NCBI GenBank assembly: GCA_964517495.1
Contig: CAZFER010000016.1
Location: forward strand, 1-64,000
Direction of reading: 5' to 3'
From: CAZFER01 sp964517495
GTDB taxonomy: Bacteria; Hinthialibacterota; Hinthialibacteria; Hinthialibacterales; Hinthialibacteraceae
DNA: 64,000 nucleotides
Positions 28,024 through 37,040 of the stretch are shown here, in pieces (the first letter of the stretch is position 1; every line of letters begins with the position of its first letter). The notes below the pieces were generated by a model. The model did not search any database. It was given only the letters and a program-made list of their open reading frames with translations, and was not told where the DNA came from. The translations under genes were made by a program, and so were the position numbers.

Positions 28024-29834
28024 TTATCCTGCACCAATTTATGTTGCACCATGGACATATTGTTAAATGGTGCATAGTGAATATACCATCGGCCATCCGG
28101 AAGTTTGAGACTCAGTTGTCCATCCTTCATCAACGGTGCACTGGTATTGGGTTGGCCTTCAGGTTTTTCGCTCAAAACAAAATACGCTAAATTTTCCTGC
28201 CGATGCACCGATTGAGATGCTGGCTTGCCATACCAAAAACATGTCCATTCCACTTCTGCATCTTGAATTTCTTTTAAACTGGCATACTTGATCGGACACC
28301 CAATCTCCTGCACCAGCAGGATGGATTTTTCAAAGGGAATCGCATCCAAAAGATGAAAACGGAATTTATTTGACGATACGGCCTCATCATTCAACGTACG
28401 ATTCAAACATCCATGTGTCGGGGTAAAGAAATAAGCCATATCTCTGAAATACAAATCCCCGTTAAAATAATTATCCATACCCGTTCCTGACCATGATGGC
28501 TTGGGCTCCCCATCGACATAAAAAAACTCATCCCCATCCAAATAAAAATAGGCAGGTTTCATCGGATCAGTCTGCACATGAAGATTCCATCCAATAAAAT
28601 TACCTTCTCCTTCAACATTCAAAAATGGGTAAAGATGCCCTAAAACCAATGTTCGCTTCATGGGACGGGCGAAAAAATACAAGGGTTCGAGAGGGATATT
28701 CTTAACATCAATATGATAATCGAGAGACAACGTTATTTCATTTTCGGATTTATTTTCCAAAAATAATTGCGCTCGTTTTAAAAATGGCATATAAAAACGG
28801 CTAAATATGCGATTATCCTGGGGTGACATCCCCAAAAACAAATTCGTCCATGTTTTATCTGTCTCGGTGTGGCAAAAGAAATCGTATAAGGTGCAATCCA
28901 CCGCAGGCTCAGATAAATCATCCCAAAATATCTGAAGATGAAGTCCCTTCAGCGCCTCCACTGATAATGATTTGAACTTCATAATGAAAAAATCCAAAGC
29001 CGCGGGACCATGGGTATTAATCATCATTCTCCGGCTATTGGGTTCAATCGAGGTGGTTTCAACCCGTTTGAGCGGCATGGATGAAAAAAAGCGATTGTAA
29101 GACTTGGAATCAAGGGTGGCCTGGGTTTCTTCCAATGCCATTTGAGCACGAGGTCCAAGGTCATTGTTATATGTTAAAACCCCTTCTCCCTTCTCAAACT
29201 TTAGCACATTAAACTGATAACGAATATTTGATTGGGTACTGTCAGTCATCACAGTGATATGGTTCTCGAATGCAAGAGGAAAGTAAGAGATATTGCCATA
29301 ACCGGATTGATCGGGACCATAAACAAGTAAGGGAGAAAAATGGCTTTTATACTTTCCAGAAAAGAAATCCCGGATATCGGCTTCGATGGTGGGCTTCACT
29401 TCATTATCAAAATAAAGCCTCAAACGCCCATTCAAATGACCAGACAACCACATGCGAGTAACACAACCCGGCCCCTTTTCGTCCAATAACACTTTCCACT
29501 CAACATCATCATTTTCCAATTTGTATGTCCCCTCAAATTGATCTGCATCTTCCGGCTGGTTATCCGGATTATGGCTTGAACGCAATACCATCGTTTCGTT
29601 TGGATGCGCTTCGGCCAGTTGGCTAAAATCCGTTAACCGGTTCAAAAAATAGGCGGTATCTTTTATCCCCGGCTGAACCACAGAGACTTGGGGAGTGGGA
29701 GTGGCAGCGGATTCCTTTTGTTTGGGTGGAGGTGGTGGTCCACAAGCGATAATACATATCATTGCAAGTACAGGAACAATCACATTGATTTCGTTAAGGA
29801 TGAGTATATTCGGTTGGATCATCAATTTTCGCAT
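28020..29834 (-). CDS. DUF2961 (GH172-like) lipoprotein
   Basis: 604 residues with a lipobox (CIIAC, then GPPPPP) after a hydrophobic segment, so it should be anchored to a membrane. The DUF2961 fold is shown by WLSGHLNGRLRLYFDNE, EGEGNFIGWNLHV and GTGMDNYFNGDLYF. The family includes GH172 enzymes such as difructose-anhydride synthase and arabinofuranosidases; the substrate here is unknown. Its start lies 41 bases inside queC, an unusually long overlap, and the downstream GT39 gene overlaps it by 4 bases. Confidence 0.85.
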   Translation of the reverse strand: MRKLMIQPNILILNEINVIVPVLAMICIIACGPPPPPKQKESAATPTPQVSVVQPGIKDTAYFLNRLTDFSQLAEAHPNETMVLRSSHNPDNQPEDADQFEGTYKLENDDVEWKVLLDEKGPGCVTRMWLSGHLNGRLRLYFDNEVKPTIEADIRDFFSGKYKSHFSPLLVYGPDQSGYGNISYFPLAFENHITVMTDSTQSNIRYQFNVLKFEKGEGVLTYNNDLGPRAQMALEETQATLDSKSYNRFFSSMPLKRVETTSIEPNSRRMMINTHGPAALDFFIMKFKSLSVEALKGLHLQIFWDDLSEPAVDCTLYDFFCHTETDKTWTNLFLGMSPQDNRIFSRFYMPFLKRAQLFLENKSENEITLSLDYHIDVKNIPLEPLYFFARPMKRTLVLGHLYPFLNVEGEGNFIGWNLHVQTDPMKPAYFYLDGDEFFYVDGEPKPSWSGTGMDNYFNGDLYFRDMAYFFTPTHGCLNRTLNDEAVSSNKFRFHLLDAIPFEKSILLVQEIGCPIKYASLKEIQDAEVEWTCFWYGKPASQSVHRQENLAYFVLSEKPEGQPNTSAPLMKDGQLSLKLPDGRWYIHYAPFNNMSMVQHKLVQDK

Positions 29835-30480
29835 CTTGAAAGCCTTTTTTCCTTAATAAACAACTGTCACATAATCCACAGTGTTTTCCCGTCTTATCCG
29901 GATCATAACAACTATGCGTCAGTGCATAGTTAACACCCAGTTCTGTACCTCGTTGTATTATTTCCGACTTGCTCAATGAAATCAAAGGGGTATGAATTCG
30001 AAAAGGCGTCCCCTCAACACCCGCCTTGGTTCCCACCTCAGCCATCGCTTCAAACGCTTTAATAAACGATGGCCGGCAATCCGGGTAACCGCTGTAATCC
30101 AAGGCATTTATCCCAATAAAGATATCCCGACTGCCGGTAACTTCTGCCAATGCCAAGGCATAGGACAAGAAAATGATATTTCGCGCTGGCACATATGTAA
30201 TAGGTATATCCTCACCCATTGCCTCGATTGAACGCCCTTTGGGAACATCAAACTGCCCTGTTAAGGCGGATCGTCCCAGTTGGTTTAAATCAATCGTAAC
30301 AATGCGATGATCATCGATAGCGTATTCACGGGCAATGCGCCTCGCGGCGTCTAACTCGATTTCATGCCGCTGGCCATAATGAAAACTAAGCGCAATACAC
30401 TGCCAACCCTTTTTTTGGGCAATGGCCAATGTTGTAACAGAATCAAGCCCCCCGCTCAATAATACAACCGCTGAATCCAA
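29794..30480 (-). CDS. queC: 7-cyano-7-deazaguanine synthase (queuosine/preQ0 pathway)
   Basis: 228 residues. The ATP-binding loop SGGLDSVTT is at the N-terminus and the zinc-binding CGLCDSCLLR with a preceding Cys is at the C-terminus. QueC converts 7-carboxy-7-deazaguanine to preQ0 using ATP and ammonia. The start is a TTG at 30480 with AAAGGGG ten bases upstream. It follows queE by 80 bases and overlaps the DUF2961 gene. Confidence 0.95.
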   Translation of the reverse strand: MDSAVVLLSGGLDSVTTLAIAQKKGWQCIALSFHYGQRHEIELDAARRIAREYAIDDHRIVTIDLNQLGRSALTGQFDVPKGRSIEAMGEDIPITYVPARNIIFLSYALALAEVTGSRDIFIGINALDYSGYPDCRPSFIKAFEAMAEVGTKAGVEGTPFRIHTPLISLSKSEIIQRGTELGVNYALTHSCYDPDKTGKHCGLCDSCLLRKKGFQDAKIDDPTEYTHP

Positions 30481-30560
30481 AATGATTAATCCCCTTTACC
30501 CTTCCTGAATAAAAAAAACAATCCTATCTTACAACGGTATTCACTAAAGGCGAACAGTTA

Positions 30561-31202
30561 TTAAACCCCACGGGTAGTTGGACTCCAAATATATTTATGT
30601 TGTTGAATCTGCAAACGAACCGGTATCTTCTCATCAATAATCCATTGCGCCAATTGATCGGGAGGCATGCGATTAAAACTGGGTGAAAACAAAAGGGTAT
30701 GCTTATTAAATAAACCATATCGGCGGCAAATATCCAAAGCCCACTCAAAATCAGACCGGTCACTAATAACAAATTTAACCTCGTCTTTTGGTGATAAAAG
30801 AGAAAGGTTTGAGTAATTATTATGATCAACCATGCGGCTGGATGGAGTTTTTAAGTCCATGATTTTTATGGTTTGTTGTGGCAATTGATCGATAGGGAAA
30901 GCACCGCTTGTTTCCACTAAAACCGTTGCGCCCATTCCAATTAATCGCTCACAAAGCAATGGCGTATCAGCTTGTTCCAATGGTTCGCCTCCAGTAATCT
31001 CAACCAGGTCGACTCCCATTGTCTCAATCCTGCTGAGAATCGTTTCGATCTCAATTTCTTCACCCGAATAATGAGGAAGCGCATACCCCGTATCACAATA
31101 AACACAGCGCAGCGAACACCCCGCAGTACGAATAAATGTACAAGGAAGACCCGCATAGGTCGATTCCCCTTGGATACTGCGATAAATTTCATAGATGCGC
31201 AT
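30561..31202 (-). CDS. queE: 7-carboxy-7-deazaguanine synthase, radical SAM
   Basis: 213 residues from the ATG at 31202 (MRIYEIYRSIQGES), the normal start of the family; an upstream extension to 31367 is a non-homologous hydrophobic stretch. The radical SAM cluster is CSLRCVYC (CxxxCxxC), followed by EITGGEPL. QueE makes 7-carboxy-7-deazaguanine, the substrate of QueC, so the two are consecutive steps. queD and folE are not in the window. Confidence 0.95.
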   Translation of the reverse strand: MRIYEIYRSIQGESTYAGLPCTFIRTAGCSLRCVYCDTGYALPHYSGEEIEIETILSRIETMGVDLVEITGGEPLEQADTPLLCERLIGMGATVLVETSGAFPIDQLPQQTIKIMDLKTPSSRMVDHNNYSNLSLLSPKDEVKFVISDRSDFEWALDICRRYGLFNKHTLLFSPSFNRMPPDQLAQWIIDEKIPVRLQIQQHKYIWSPTTRGV

Positions 31203-31410
31203 GAATAAAAACCTTATTGCTGAGATTTCCTTAAAAATGTATATGTTGTATAGTGCAATAATAGCTCGTAAGACGATGAAACAGGGTGAAATTGTCACTT
31301 CAGCAATTATTTTCATACTGAACATCAATGTGGGCAAGGGTAGATAATCCACTCGGGTTGAGAGCACCCTTATAATTCGATTACTTTATTTGTGATCATT
31401 AAAAAACATT

Positions 31411-33054
31411 ATGGACCGAATAGAAATTTTAGGCATTGAAATCGACAATGTTTCGTGGGACGAAGCACTCGACCGCATGCGTGAGATGATCCGAAGCGGG
31501 AAACCCCACCATGTGGTTACCCCGGCAATTGAACAAGTGGTTCGTGCTCGCCGCGATCCTGATTTTCACCAGGTGTACAGCAATGCGGAGCTCGTTCTTG
31601 CCGATGGCATGCAATTGGTCTTTGCCGCCCGCTGGCATAATACTCCTTTAAAAGCCCGCATCACCGGTGTCGACATGGTCCCCGCGCTTTGCCAAATGGC
31701 CGCTCAAGAGGGATTTCGCGTATTCCTTTTCGGGGGTGGTGAAGGTGTAGCCGATGAAACTGCCCAAAAATTGCAAAACGATATTCCAGGACTTACGATC
31801 GCTGGAACTTATTCTCCCCCCTTTGGTTTTGAAAACAATCCTGAGGAAGAACAAAAAGCGATCCAATTAATACGTGACACTCAACCGGATATCTTGTTTG
31901 TCGCCCTGCGCACCCCACGTATGGAAACCTGGATTGACCGCCGCAAAGAGGAATTAGGCGTGCCTGTCATGATGGGAATCGGTGGTGCATTTGATTTTAT
32001 CATTGGCAGGCAAAAACGAGCACCCCGATGGCTTCAGCAAATTGGGATGGAGGGATTTCATCGTTTTTTGTACCGTCCCAAGGATATAGGCAAACGCATC
32101 CTAACCCATGCCCCTTATTTTTTCCTGCTGTTGGTTGATCGTTTTACTTATCGTACTCAAAAACGGATCGCACAGTGTATTCGTCCGTTGGCGCTGGGTG
32201 TTGTTGATGTTTTTGTGGCACCTTTCTGTTTTGTGTTTTCTTACTGGCTTTATTTTCGTAGCAATCTATTTTCCAATCAGGCCGATCCTTTCCCCGTTCG
32301 CGAACTGTTGGATATGCCCGCCTATAGCGATTTATTAATATTTGTGGCGATTTTATCGATTGCATCCAATGCCTTTTTCCGTTTATATGAAAGGGATAAA
32401 TATATCACGCTTATTACCCTTTTCTACAATACGCTAAAAGCATCATTGGCTTCTGTGTTTTTACTCATTGGCTTTCAGTTTGTATTTAAAGACTTATTCA
32501 AACCGTATGAATTTGATGGCTTTTCAAGGGTGGTGTTTGGATTTTTCGGGAGCTTTTATTTCTTGAGTTTATGGGGATGGCGGACCATTTTTCACCAACT
32601 CGAGCATGTTCTTCATCGTATTGGAATCAATATGGACCGCATTATTGTTGTGGGAACCAATCCCACCGCATTGAATGCTGTGAAAACCATGAAAAGCCGC
32701 CCCGAACTTGGCAATTTGCCTTTAGGCTTTATCGCTACGAATGATACATTTAACTCAAATCATGAATTTAGTCCAATCCTGGGTAAGATTGAGGATATGA
32801 AGCGCCTATTACCAGCGCGCAAGGTGGATGAAGTTTTGATTGCAGATTCAACCCTCCCCTTAAATCAATTAATCGAAATTGTTCGAACCTGCCGGGAAAA
32901 TCGTGTTTCTTTAAGCATTATCCCCACCATCCATGCATTATTGGGTGTATCCTCTGAAATAAAACGAATTGGCAATTTTAGAGTGATAACCGTTAAACCC
33001 GATCATCATATCGATTCGATGTTAGAGGTTTCGGAAAAAAGTGTATGGCCGTAA
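31411..33054 (+). CDS. TagA/WecG-type glycosyltransferase fused to a polyprenyl-glycosylphosphotransferase-like membrane region without its catalytic domain
   Basis: 547 residues. Residues 1-240 form a complete WecG/TagA/CpsF (GT26) domain: TPAIEQVVRARRDPDF, NAELVLADGMQLVFAAR, FLFGGGEGVADETA and FVALRTPRMETWI. Residues about 255-375 hold four membrane helices, and 400-530 a Rossmann-like CoA-binding-3 domain (RIIVVGTNPTALNAVKTM). In WbaP/WcaJ-type enzymes a bacterial sugar-transferase domain follows; here the chain ends at SEKSVWP. The stop overlaps the next gene by 10 bases. It probably works in surface-polymer or O-antigen assembly. Confidence 0.8.
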   Translation: MDRIEILGIEIDNVSWDEALDRMREMIRSGKPHHVVTPAIEQVVRARRDPDFHQVYSNAELVLADGMQLVFAARWHNTPLKARITGVDMVPALCQMAAQEGFRVFLFGGGEGVADETAQKLQNDIPGLTIAGTYSPPFGFENNPEEEQKAIQLIRDTQPDILFVALRTPRMETWIDRRKEELGVPVMMGIGGAFDFIIGRQKRAPRWLQQIGMEGFHRFLYRPKDIGKRILTHAPYFFLLLVDRFTYRTQKRIAQCIRPLALGVVDVFVAPFCFVFSYWLYFRSNLFSNQADPFPVRELLDMPAYSDLLIFVAILSIASNAFFRLYERDKYITLITLFYNTLKASLASVFLLIGFQFVFKDLFKPYEFDGFSRVVFGFFGSFYFLSLWGWRTIFHQLEHVLHRIGINMDRIIVVGTNPTALNAVKTMKSRPELGNLPLGFIATNDTFNSNHEFSPILGKIEDMKRLLPARKVDEVLIADSTLPLNQLIEIVRTCRENRVSLSIIPTIHALLGVSSEIKRIGNFRVITVKPDHHIDSMLEVSEKSVWP

Positions 33055-34040
33055 AGATTATTAAGTGTGAACGTGGTGATTTTAATGGATTAATAGACCG
33101 ATGGAATGAAATTCTCTCATCCCTCGGCCAATACTCCTTTTTTCAAACACATGAATGGGTGGATATCCTATATAAGTCCATGCCCGGAGCGAAACACCGG
33201 CATTGTTTACTCACTTTCTCAGATGGTGTTTCCGCGTTGCTTCCCTTGCTATCCATCCCTAAAAAGTGGGGCATCAGAAAAGTGGATTCACTACCCTGGG
33301 GAACTTACGGAGGCTTTCTTGGCGAGCAGGCTCTTTCAAATGCTCATTATGCAGCAGCCCTTCAATCAATGACTTCATTATTTGAACCAGTTTGTATCAT
33401 AACCCTGCCGCCCAAAATGAAGGAGCAAAACAAGGATCAACCCATCTCTACCGATACCGATTCAATTCGCTGGCAATCAACACATATTTTGAAATTGGAT
33501 TCGGATTTTGATTCACTTTGGGATACAAAATTCCAATCACGCAATCGCACCGCCATCCGTAAAGCTTTAAAAAGGGGTGTACAATGCCGGTTTAGCAATC
33601 TGGAAGGTGATATCAATCAATTTCATGCCCTCTATCAAAAAGCCTGTGAACGTTGGCAGGATGTTGAAACATTGCCCGATTCATTTTTTAACCAGCTGAT
33701 TGACTATGATCCTGAAAAAATCAAGTTATGGTTGGCTGATTATGAAGGACGGATCATTGCCGCTGACCTTATTCTGTATGGCAAAGGGGAAGCGCAATAT
33801 TTTGCGGGTGCAAGTGACCTTGAATTTTCCCACTTAAATGCGAGCAAATTACTGATGAGCGAAATCATCAGAGATGCTGTATCTCGTGGCTATTCACTCT
33901 TCAATTTTGGCGCGAGTGCAGGTTTAAAAGGTGTTGAACAGTTCAAACGGCATTTTGGCGCTGAAAAAGTAGATTATCAACGCCTCTTTGCAGCGCATCC
34001 TGTATTACGGTTTTTCCAGCGTAAGCAGTGGCGTGTTTAA
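33045..34040 (+). CDS. FemAB-like GNAT acyltransferase
   Basis: 331 residues with two GNAT-like halves typical of FemAB/Acetyltransf_6 proteins. Conserved pieces are FFQTHEWVDILYKS, FQSRNRTAIRKALKRGV and FNFGASAGLKGVEQFKRHFGA. Members transfer amino acids to cell-wall precursors or act in exopolysaccharide loci; the coupling to the TagA fusion favours a role in surface-glycan modification. The start overlaps the previous stop by 10 bases. Its 3' end overlaps the convergent gene by 36 bases. Confidence 0.8.
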   Translation: MAVKIIKCERGDFNGLIDRWNEILSSLGQYSFFQTHEWVDILYKSMPGAKHRHCLLTFSDGVSALLPLLSIPKKWGIRKVDSLPWGTYGGFLGEQALSNAHYAAALQSMTSLFEPVCIITLPPKMKEQNKDQPISTDTDSIRWQSTHILKLDSDFDSLWDTKFQSRNRTAIRKALKRGVQCRFSNLEGDINQFHALYQKACERWQDVETLPDSFFNQLIDYDPEKIKLWLADYEGRIIAADLILYGKGEAQYFAGASDLEFSHLNASKLLMSEIIRDAVSRGYSLFNFGASAGLKGVEQFKRHFGAEKVDYQRLFAAHPVLRFFQRKQWRV

Positions 34041-34511
34041 TTTGGGGCTTAATCCATCATCTGAATTCATCCATTCAGGATGATAGGTGCGGGTGCGAAT
34101 TCCATAAACCGTATCAATAAAATGGCTTTTGGTTTTTGCCGAAGCACTGCTGGCCAAAACCCGAAAGATCTCGTTGGAGGCCATTTCATCGAACAAGCGG
34201 GCAGAATATAAAACATTCACCGGCTCCTCCATGGCGTAACGTTTGACCATCCACGCAAATGTCCCTTCTGCCTGGGGATCAAGATCCAGGGCTTTCATTT
34301 CTTCCTCGAATATTTTGTATTTTTTCCAGCGTTGGTATTTATACGATCCAACAATGATGGTCAAAACAATGACCATCAAAGTGCCTAAGATGGTAAGTAA
34401 AGTTCCTGGTTCAGCACTGACGTTTTTCCAAATATTGGGGAGTACTTCCTCTGTTTGAGCTAATACGGGGTAGAATTCTATACCTGAAAATAAATTCCAA
34501 ACATCCTTCAT
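34005..34511 (-). CDS. single-pass membrane protein of unknown function
   Basis: 168 residues from the ATG at 34511 with GAGGA seven bases upstream; a longer start at 34565 lacks an SD. One strong membrane helix (TLLTILGTLMVIVLTIIVGS, about 39-58) is followed by a basic patch and a soluble tail of about 100 residues, with FAWMVKRYAMEEPVNVLYSARLFDEM. No family was recognised. It is convergent with the FemAB-like gene. Confidence 0.65.
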   Translation of the reverse strand: MKDVWNLFSGIEFYPVLAQTEEVLPNIWKNVSAEPGTLLTILGTLMVIVLTIIVGSYKYQRWKKYKIFEEEMKALDLDPQAEGTFAWMVKRYAMEEPVNVLYSARLFDEMASNEIFRVLASSASAKTKSHFIDTVYGIRTRTYHPEWMNSDDGLSPKLNTPLLTLEKP

Positions 34512-34879
34512 TGTTTTATCCTCAACAAAATAATAAGATACAACAAACGCAATATAATTATTCAAATTTTAACATAAATGCAAAATTTTTTCAAGATAAT
34601 TTAACTTTTATTATAATTCTTATTTGGTATAATCAAAAGAAATCAATAAATAACTTTAGTCATTAACTTAATGTTCTATACTTTACCTCAATTGGTAAAA
34701 AAGTCAGGAGAAGATTAACAAAAAAGTGTAATTTTTCGAGAATCACTATCACTGCTTACTCACTCATCCTTTGCATTCGGGTATTAAGGAATATTGATTT
34801 TATATAAATACCTCATCACATACCTCATCACTCTATTGACACTATAGATTTTCGACATATACTTTCTCATCTAAATCCT
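34512..34879. other. AT-rich intergenic region upstream of the T-box
   Basis: Very AT-rich. It should hold the leuA operon promoter, but I could not pick one -35/-10 pair with confidence. No gene or repeat was seen. Confidence 0.4.
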
Positions 34880-34884
34880 ATAAA

Positions 34885-35125
34885 GACGATGAAGAGGAGT
34901 AGTAGGTCATTTTCGAGGACTCAGAGAGCCGGTGGGTGCTGCAAACCGGTTCCTCGATCTGCCGAACTCGCCTTGGAGTCGCCTCCGCGAACGTTGGATA
35001 GCAACTATTAGTTGAGGCCGGGACGTGACCGTTACATCACGCAATGAAGGGCGTTCATAATAACGCCGAACCAGGGTGGTACCGCGAACTCAACCTCGCC
35101 CCTGAAAATGGGGCGAGGTTTTTTT
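34885..35125 (+). promoter_or_regulatory. T-box riboswitch controlling leuA (leucine-type specifier)
   Basis: The leader has the stem I opening GATGAAGAGGAGTAGTA, the distal AGAGAG/GGTGGGTG loop region, and a specifier region GAA-CTC-GCC with CTC (a leucine codon) at 34967-34969. The canonical T-box AGGGTGGTACCGCG is at 35073-35086, followed by a terminator at 35094-35125. T-boxes bind a matching tRNA; uncharged tRNA pairs through its CCA end and blocks the terminator. Here uncharged leucine tRNA should turn on leuA. The assignment of CTC as specifier is an inference supported by the downstream gene. Confidence 0.95.
35094..35125 (+). terminator. T-box intrinsic terminator
   Basis: CCTCGCCCC pairs with GGGGCGAGG across TGAAAAT and is followed by seven T. 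It competes with the antiterminator that includes 35073-35086. Confidence 0.95.
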
Positions 35126-35157
35126 ATTAATTTTTGTCTCGAGAGGAGGTGATGATC

Positions 35158-35310
35158 GTGTTAGGTCTACCGACTGACTTATCCGGCGAAAGTGATCTTG
35201 GCGACCTTAGTGAACTTCCATTAGCGAAAATTGAACGAACAAAGACTATGCTGCGGTTTGACACGAATCATCACCGTGGCGTTGAAAGGACAAAAAATCA
35301 TGAGCGATAA
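35158..35310 (+). CDS. leucine-rich 50-codon leader ORF upstream of leuA
   Basis: The GTG at 35158 follows an exceptionally strong ribosome site (AGGAGGTGAT, 35144-35153). The frame codes 50 residues and ends at the TAA at 35308-35310, overlapping the leuA ATG (35300) by 11 bases. Seven of the first 22 residues are leucine (positions 2, 4, 8, 14, 17, 20 and 22; codons TTA, CTA and CTT), and the peptide is acidic early and basic late. No family is recognised. An in-frame ATG at 35152 is too close to the SD. It may be a leader peptide coupling leucine supply to leuA translation; this is an inference. Confidence 0.6.
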   Translation: MLGLPTDLSGESDLGDLSELPLAKIERTKTMLRFDTNHHRGVERTKNHER

Positions 35311-36850
35311 AATTATCATATTCGATACGACCTTGAGAGATGGCGAACAATCGCCAGGCTTTAGCATGAATTTGCAGGAAAAATTGGAATTTGCGTATCA
35401 ACTGAAACGCTTGGGGGTGGATGTGATTGAAGCCGGCTTCCCCATATCTTCCATCGGTGATTTTGAAGCGGTGAAAACCATCGCACAAAAAGTGGAAGGC
35501 CCCCAAATTTGCGGATTGGCGCGCGCCATGGAAAAAGATATCGACCGCTGCTGGGAAGCGGTTCAGTATTCAAAAAATCCTCGCATCCATACCTTTATTG
35601 CCACCAGTGCGATTCATGTTGAGAAAAAGTTGAAAAAAACCACCAAAGAAGTACGCGACATCGCTGTAAATGCAGTAAAACGCGCCAAACAATATACTGA
35701 CAATGTTGAATTTTCCACCGAAGACGCCGCCCGTTCTGACAAGGATTACATCTGCGAAGTCATCGAAGCGGCCATTGATGCAGGAGCAGCAACCATCAAC
35801 GTGCCGGATACGGTCGGGTATTCCAACCCCTGGGAATTTTCGGCGTTGATCGAGTATATTTTTGAACATGTTTCCAATATCAATAACGCCATTTTGAGCG
35901 TTCACTGCCATAATGATTTGGGATTGGCAGTAGCCAATTCGCTGGCCGCCATTCAAAAAGGGGCCAGGCAGATTGAATGCACCATTAATGGGATCGGTGA
36001 ACGAGCGGGCAATTCCTCGCTGGAAGAAGTGGTGATGAATATCGAAACGCGCAAGGATTTCTTCCCCTTTCATACCGATATCCAAACCACTCAAATTTAT
36101 CCCACCAGCCGTCTGTTGACACGATTCACCGGGATCGGCGTCCAACCCAACAAGGCGATTGTGGGCGCCAACGCCTTTGCCCATGAGGCGGGGATTCATC
36201 AGGATGGCGTATTGAAAGAACGCACCACCTACGAAATCATGTCACCCAAATCGGTAGGCTGGACCGGTAGTTCCATGGTGTTGGGCAAACATTCAGGACG
36301 GCATGCCTTCACCACCCGGATTAAGGAACTGGGTTTTTCGTTGGAAGGCGAAGAATTGCAGCGCGCGTTCGAAGCATTTAAAGAATTGGCGGATATGAAA
36401 AAGACCGTCTTTGACGAGGATTTGATCGCCATTGTCGATGAGCAATCACGAGCACAAGACTATGCCCGTTATGTTCTGGAGGATGTGTTTATCAGCATTG
36501 GCCAGGATAAAAAACCCAATGCCTCCCTGCGCATCCGCGCTGATGGAGAAACGTTGGAAGGCAGCAGCAGCGGCGACGGCGCCTTGGACGCGGCCTTTTC
36601 GGTGATCAAGAAACTCACGGATATGGAGGATGCAGTGCTGGTCGATTATCATGTGGGCGCCATTACCCTGGGAACCGACGCTCAGGGTTCCGCCAATATT
36701 ATTTTGCGGAAAAATGACCGCGAAGTGGTAGGCCGGGGAACCGATACTGACGTGATCCACGCCAGCATCAAAGCCTTTTTGAGCGCCATTAACCGATTGT
36801 ATACCGACACCAACGCCCAGCGGGAAGCGGATACTCACCCTAATCCCTGA
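35300..36850 (+). CDS. leuA: 2-isopropylmalate synthase
   Basis: 516 residues from the ATG at 35300 (SDKIIIFDTTLRDGEQSPGF), with AAAGGA nine bases upstream; a more distal TTG would add a non-homologous tail. The HMGL-like catalytic domain has DTTLRDGEQ, VHCHNDLGLAVANS with metal His residues, and the GERAGN motif. The C-terminal LeuA dimer domain (about 390-510; the usual leucine feedback site) is present. It joins acetyl-CoA and 2-ketoisovalerate in the first leucine-specific step. Control by the T-box and leader ORF is described separately. Confidence 0.97.
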   Translation: MSDKIIIFDTTLRDGEQSPGFSMNLQEKLEFAYQLKRLGVDVIEAGFPISSIGDFEAVKTIAQKVEGPQICGLARAMEKDIDRCWEAVQYSKNPRIHTFIATSAIHVEKKLKKTTKEVRDIAVNAVKRAKQYTDNVEFSTEDAARSDKDYICEVIEAAIDAGAATINVPDTVGYSNPWEFSALIEYIFEHVSNINNAILSVHCHNDLGLAVANSLAAIQKGARQIECTINGIGERAGNSSLEEVVMNIETRKDFFPFHTDIQTTQIYPTSRLLTRFTGIGVQPNKAIVGANAFAHEAGIHQDGVLKERTTYEIMSPKSVGWTGSSMVLGKHSGRHAFTTRIKELGFSLEGEELQRAFEAFKELADMKKTVFDEDLIAIVDEQSRAQDYARYVLEDVFISIGQDKKPNASLRIRADGETLEGSSSGDGALDAAFSVIKKLTDMEDAVLVDYHVGAITLGTDAQGSANIILRKNDREVVGRGTDTDVIHASIKAFLSAINRLYTDTNAQREADTHPNP

Positions 36851-36882
36851 GTGTATTCATAAATCTGGAAATGTAATAAAAG

Positions 36883-36909
36883 AGCCGCTCGAAATCGAGC
36901 GGCTTTTGT
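36883..36909 (+). terminator. rho-independent terminator after leuA
   Basis: AGCCGCTCGA pairs with TCGAGCGGCT across AA, followed by TTTGTTTT. leuA is therefore transcribed without other leu or ilv genes. Confidence 0.92.
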
Positions 36910-37040
36910 TTTAAACTTGGATTGAATTTATCCACGAATTTCTGCGATTACCTTATACCCAGAATTGTGACGAAAAACTAATATCACCATTATTTTACAT
37001 CACATTTTATCTTATACACATAGCTAGTTGGAACAAAACT

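Noticed and set aside
31203..31367. Longer N-terminus for queE
   Set aside because: The upstream part is hydrophobic and not homologous; MRIYEIYRSIQGE is the family start.
31203..31410. preQ1 riboswitch upstream of queE
   Set aside because: No preQ1-type stem and A-rich tail pattern could be found.
35231..35299. TTG start for leuA giving 23 extra residues
   Set aside because: The ATG at 35300 matches the family start and has its own SD; the extra stretch overlaps the leader ORF in another frame.
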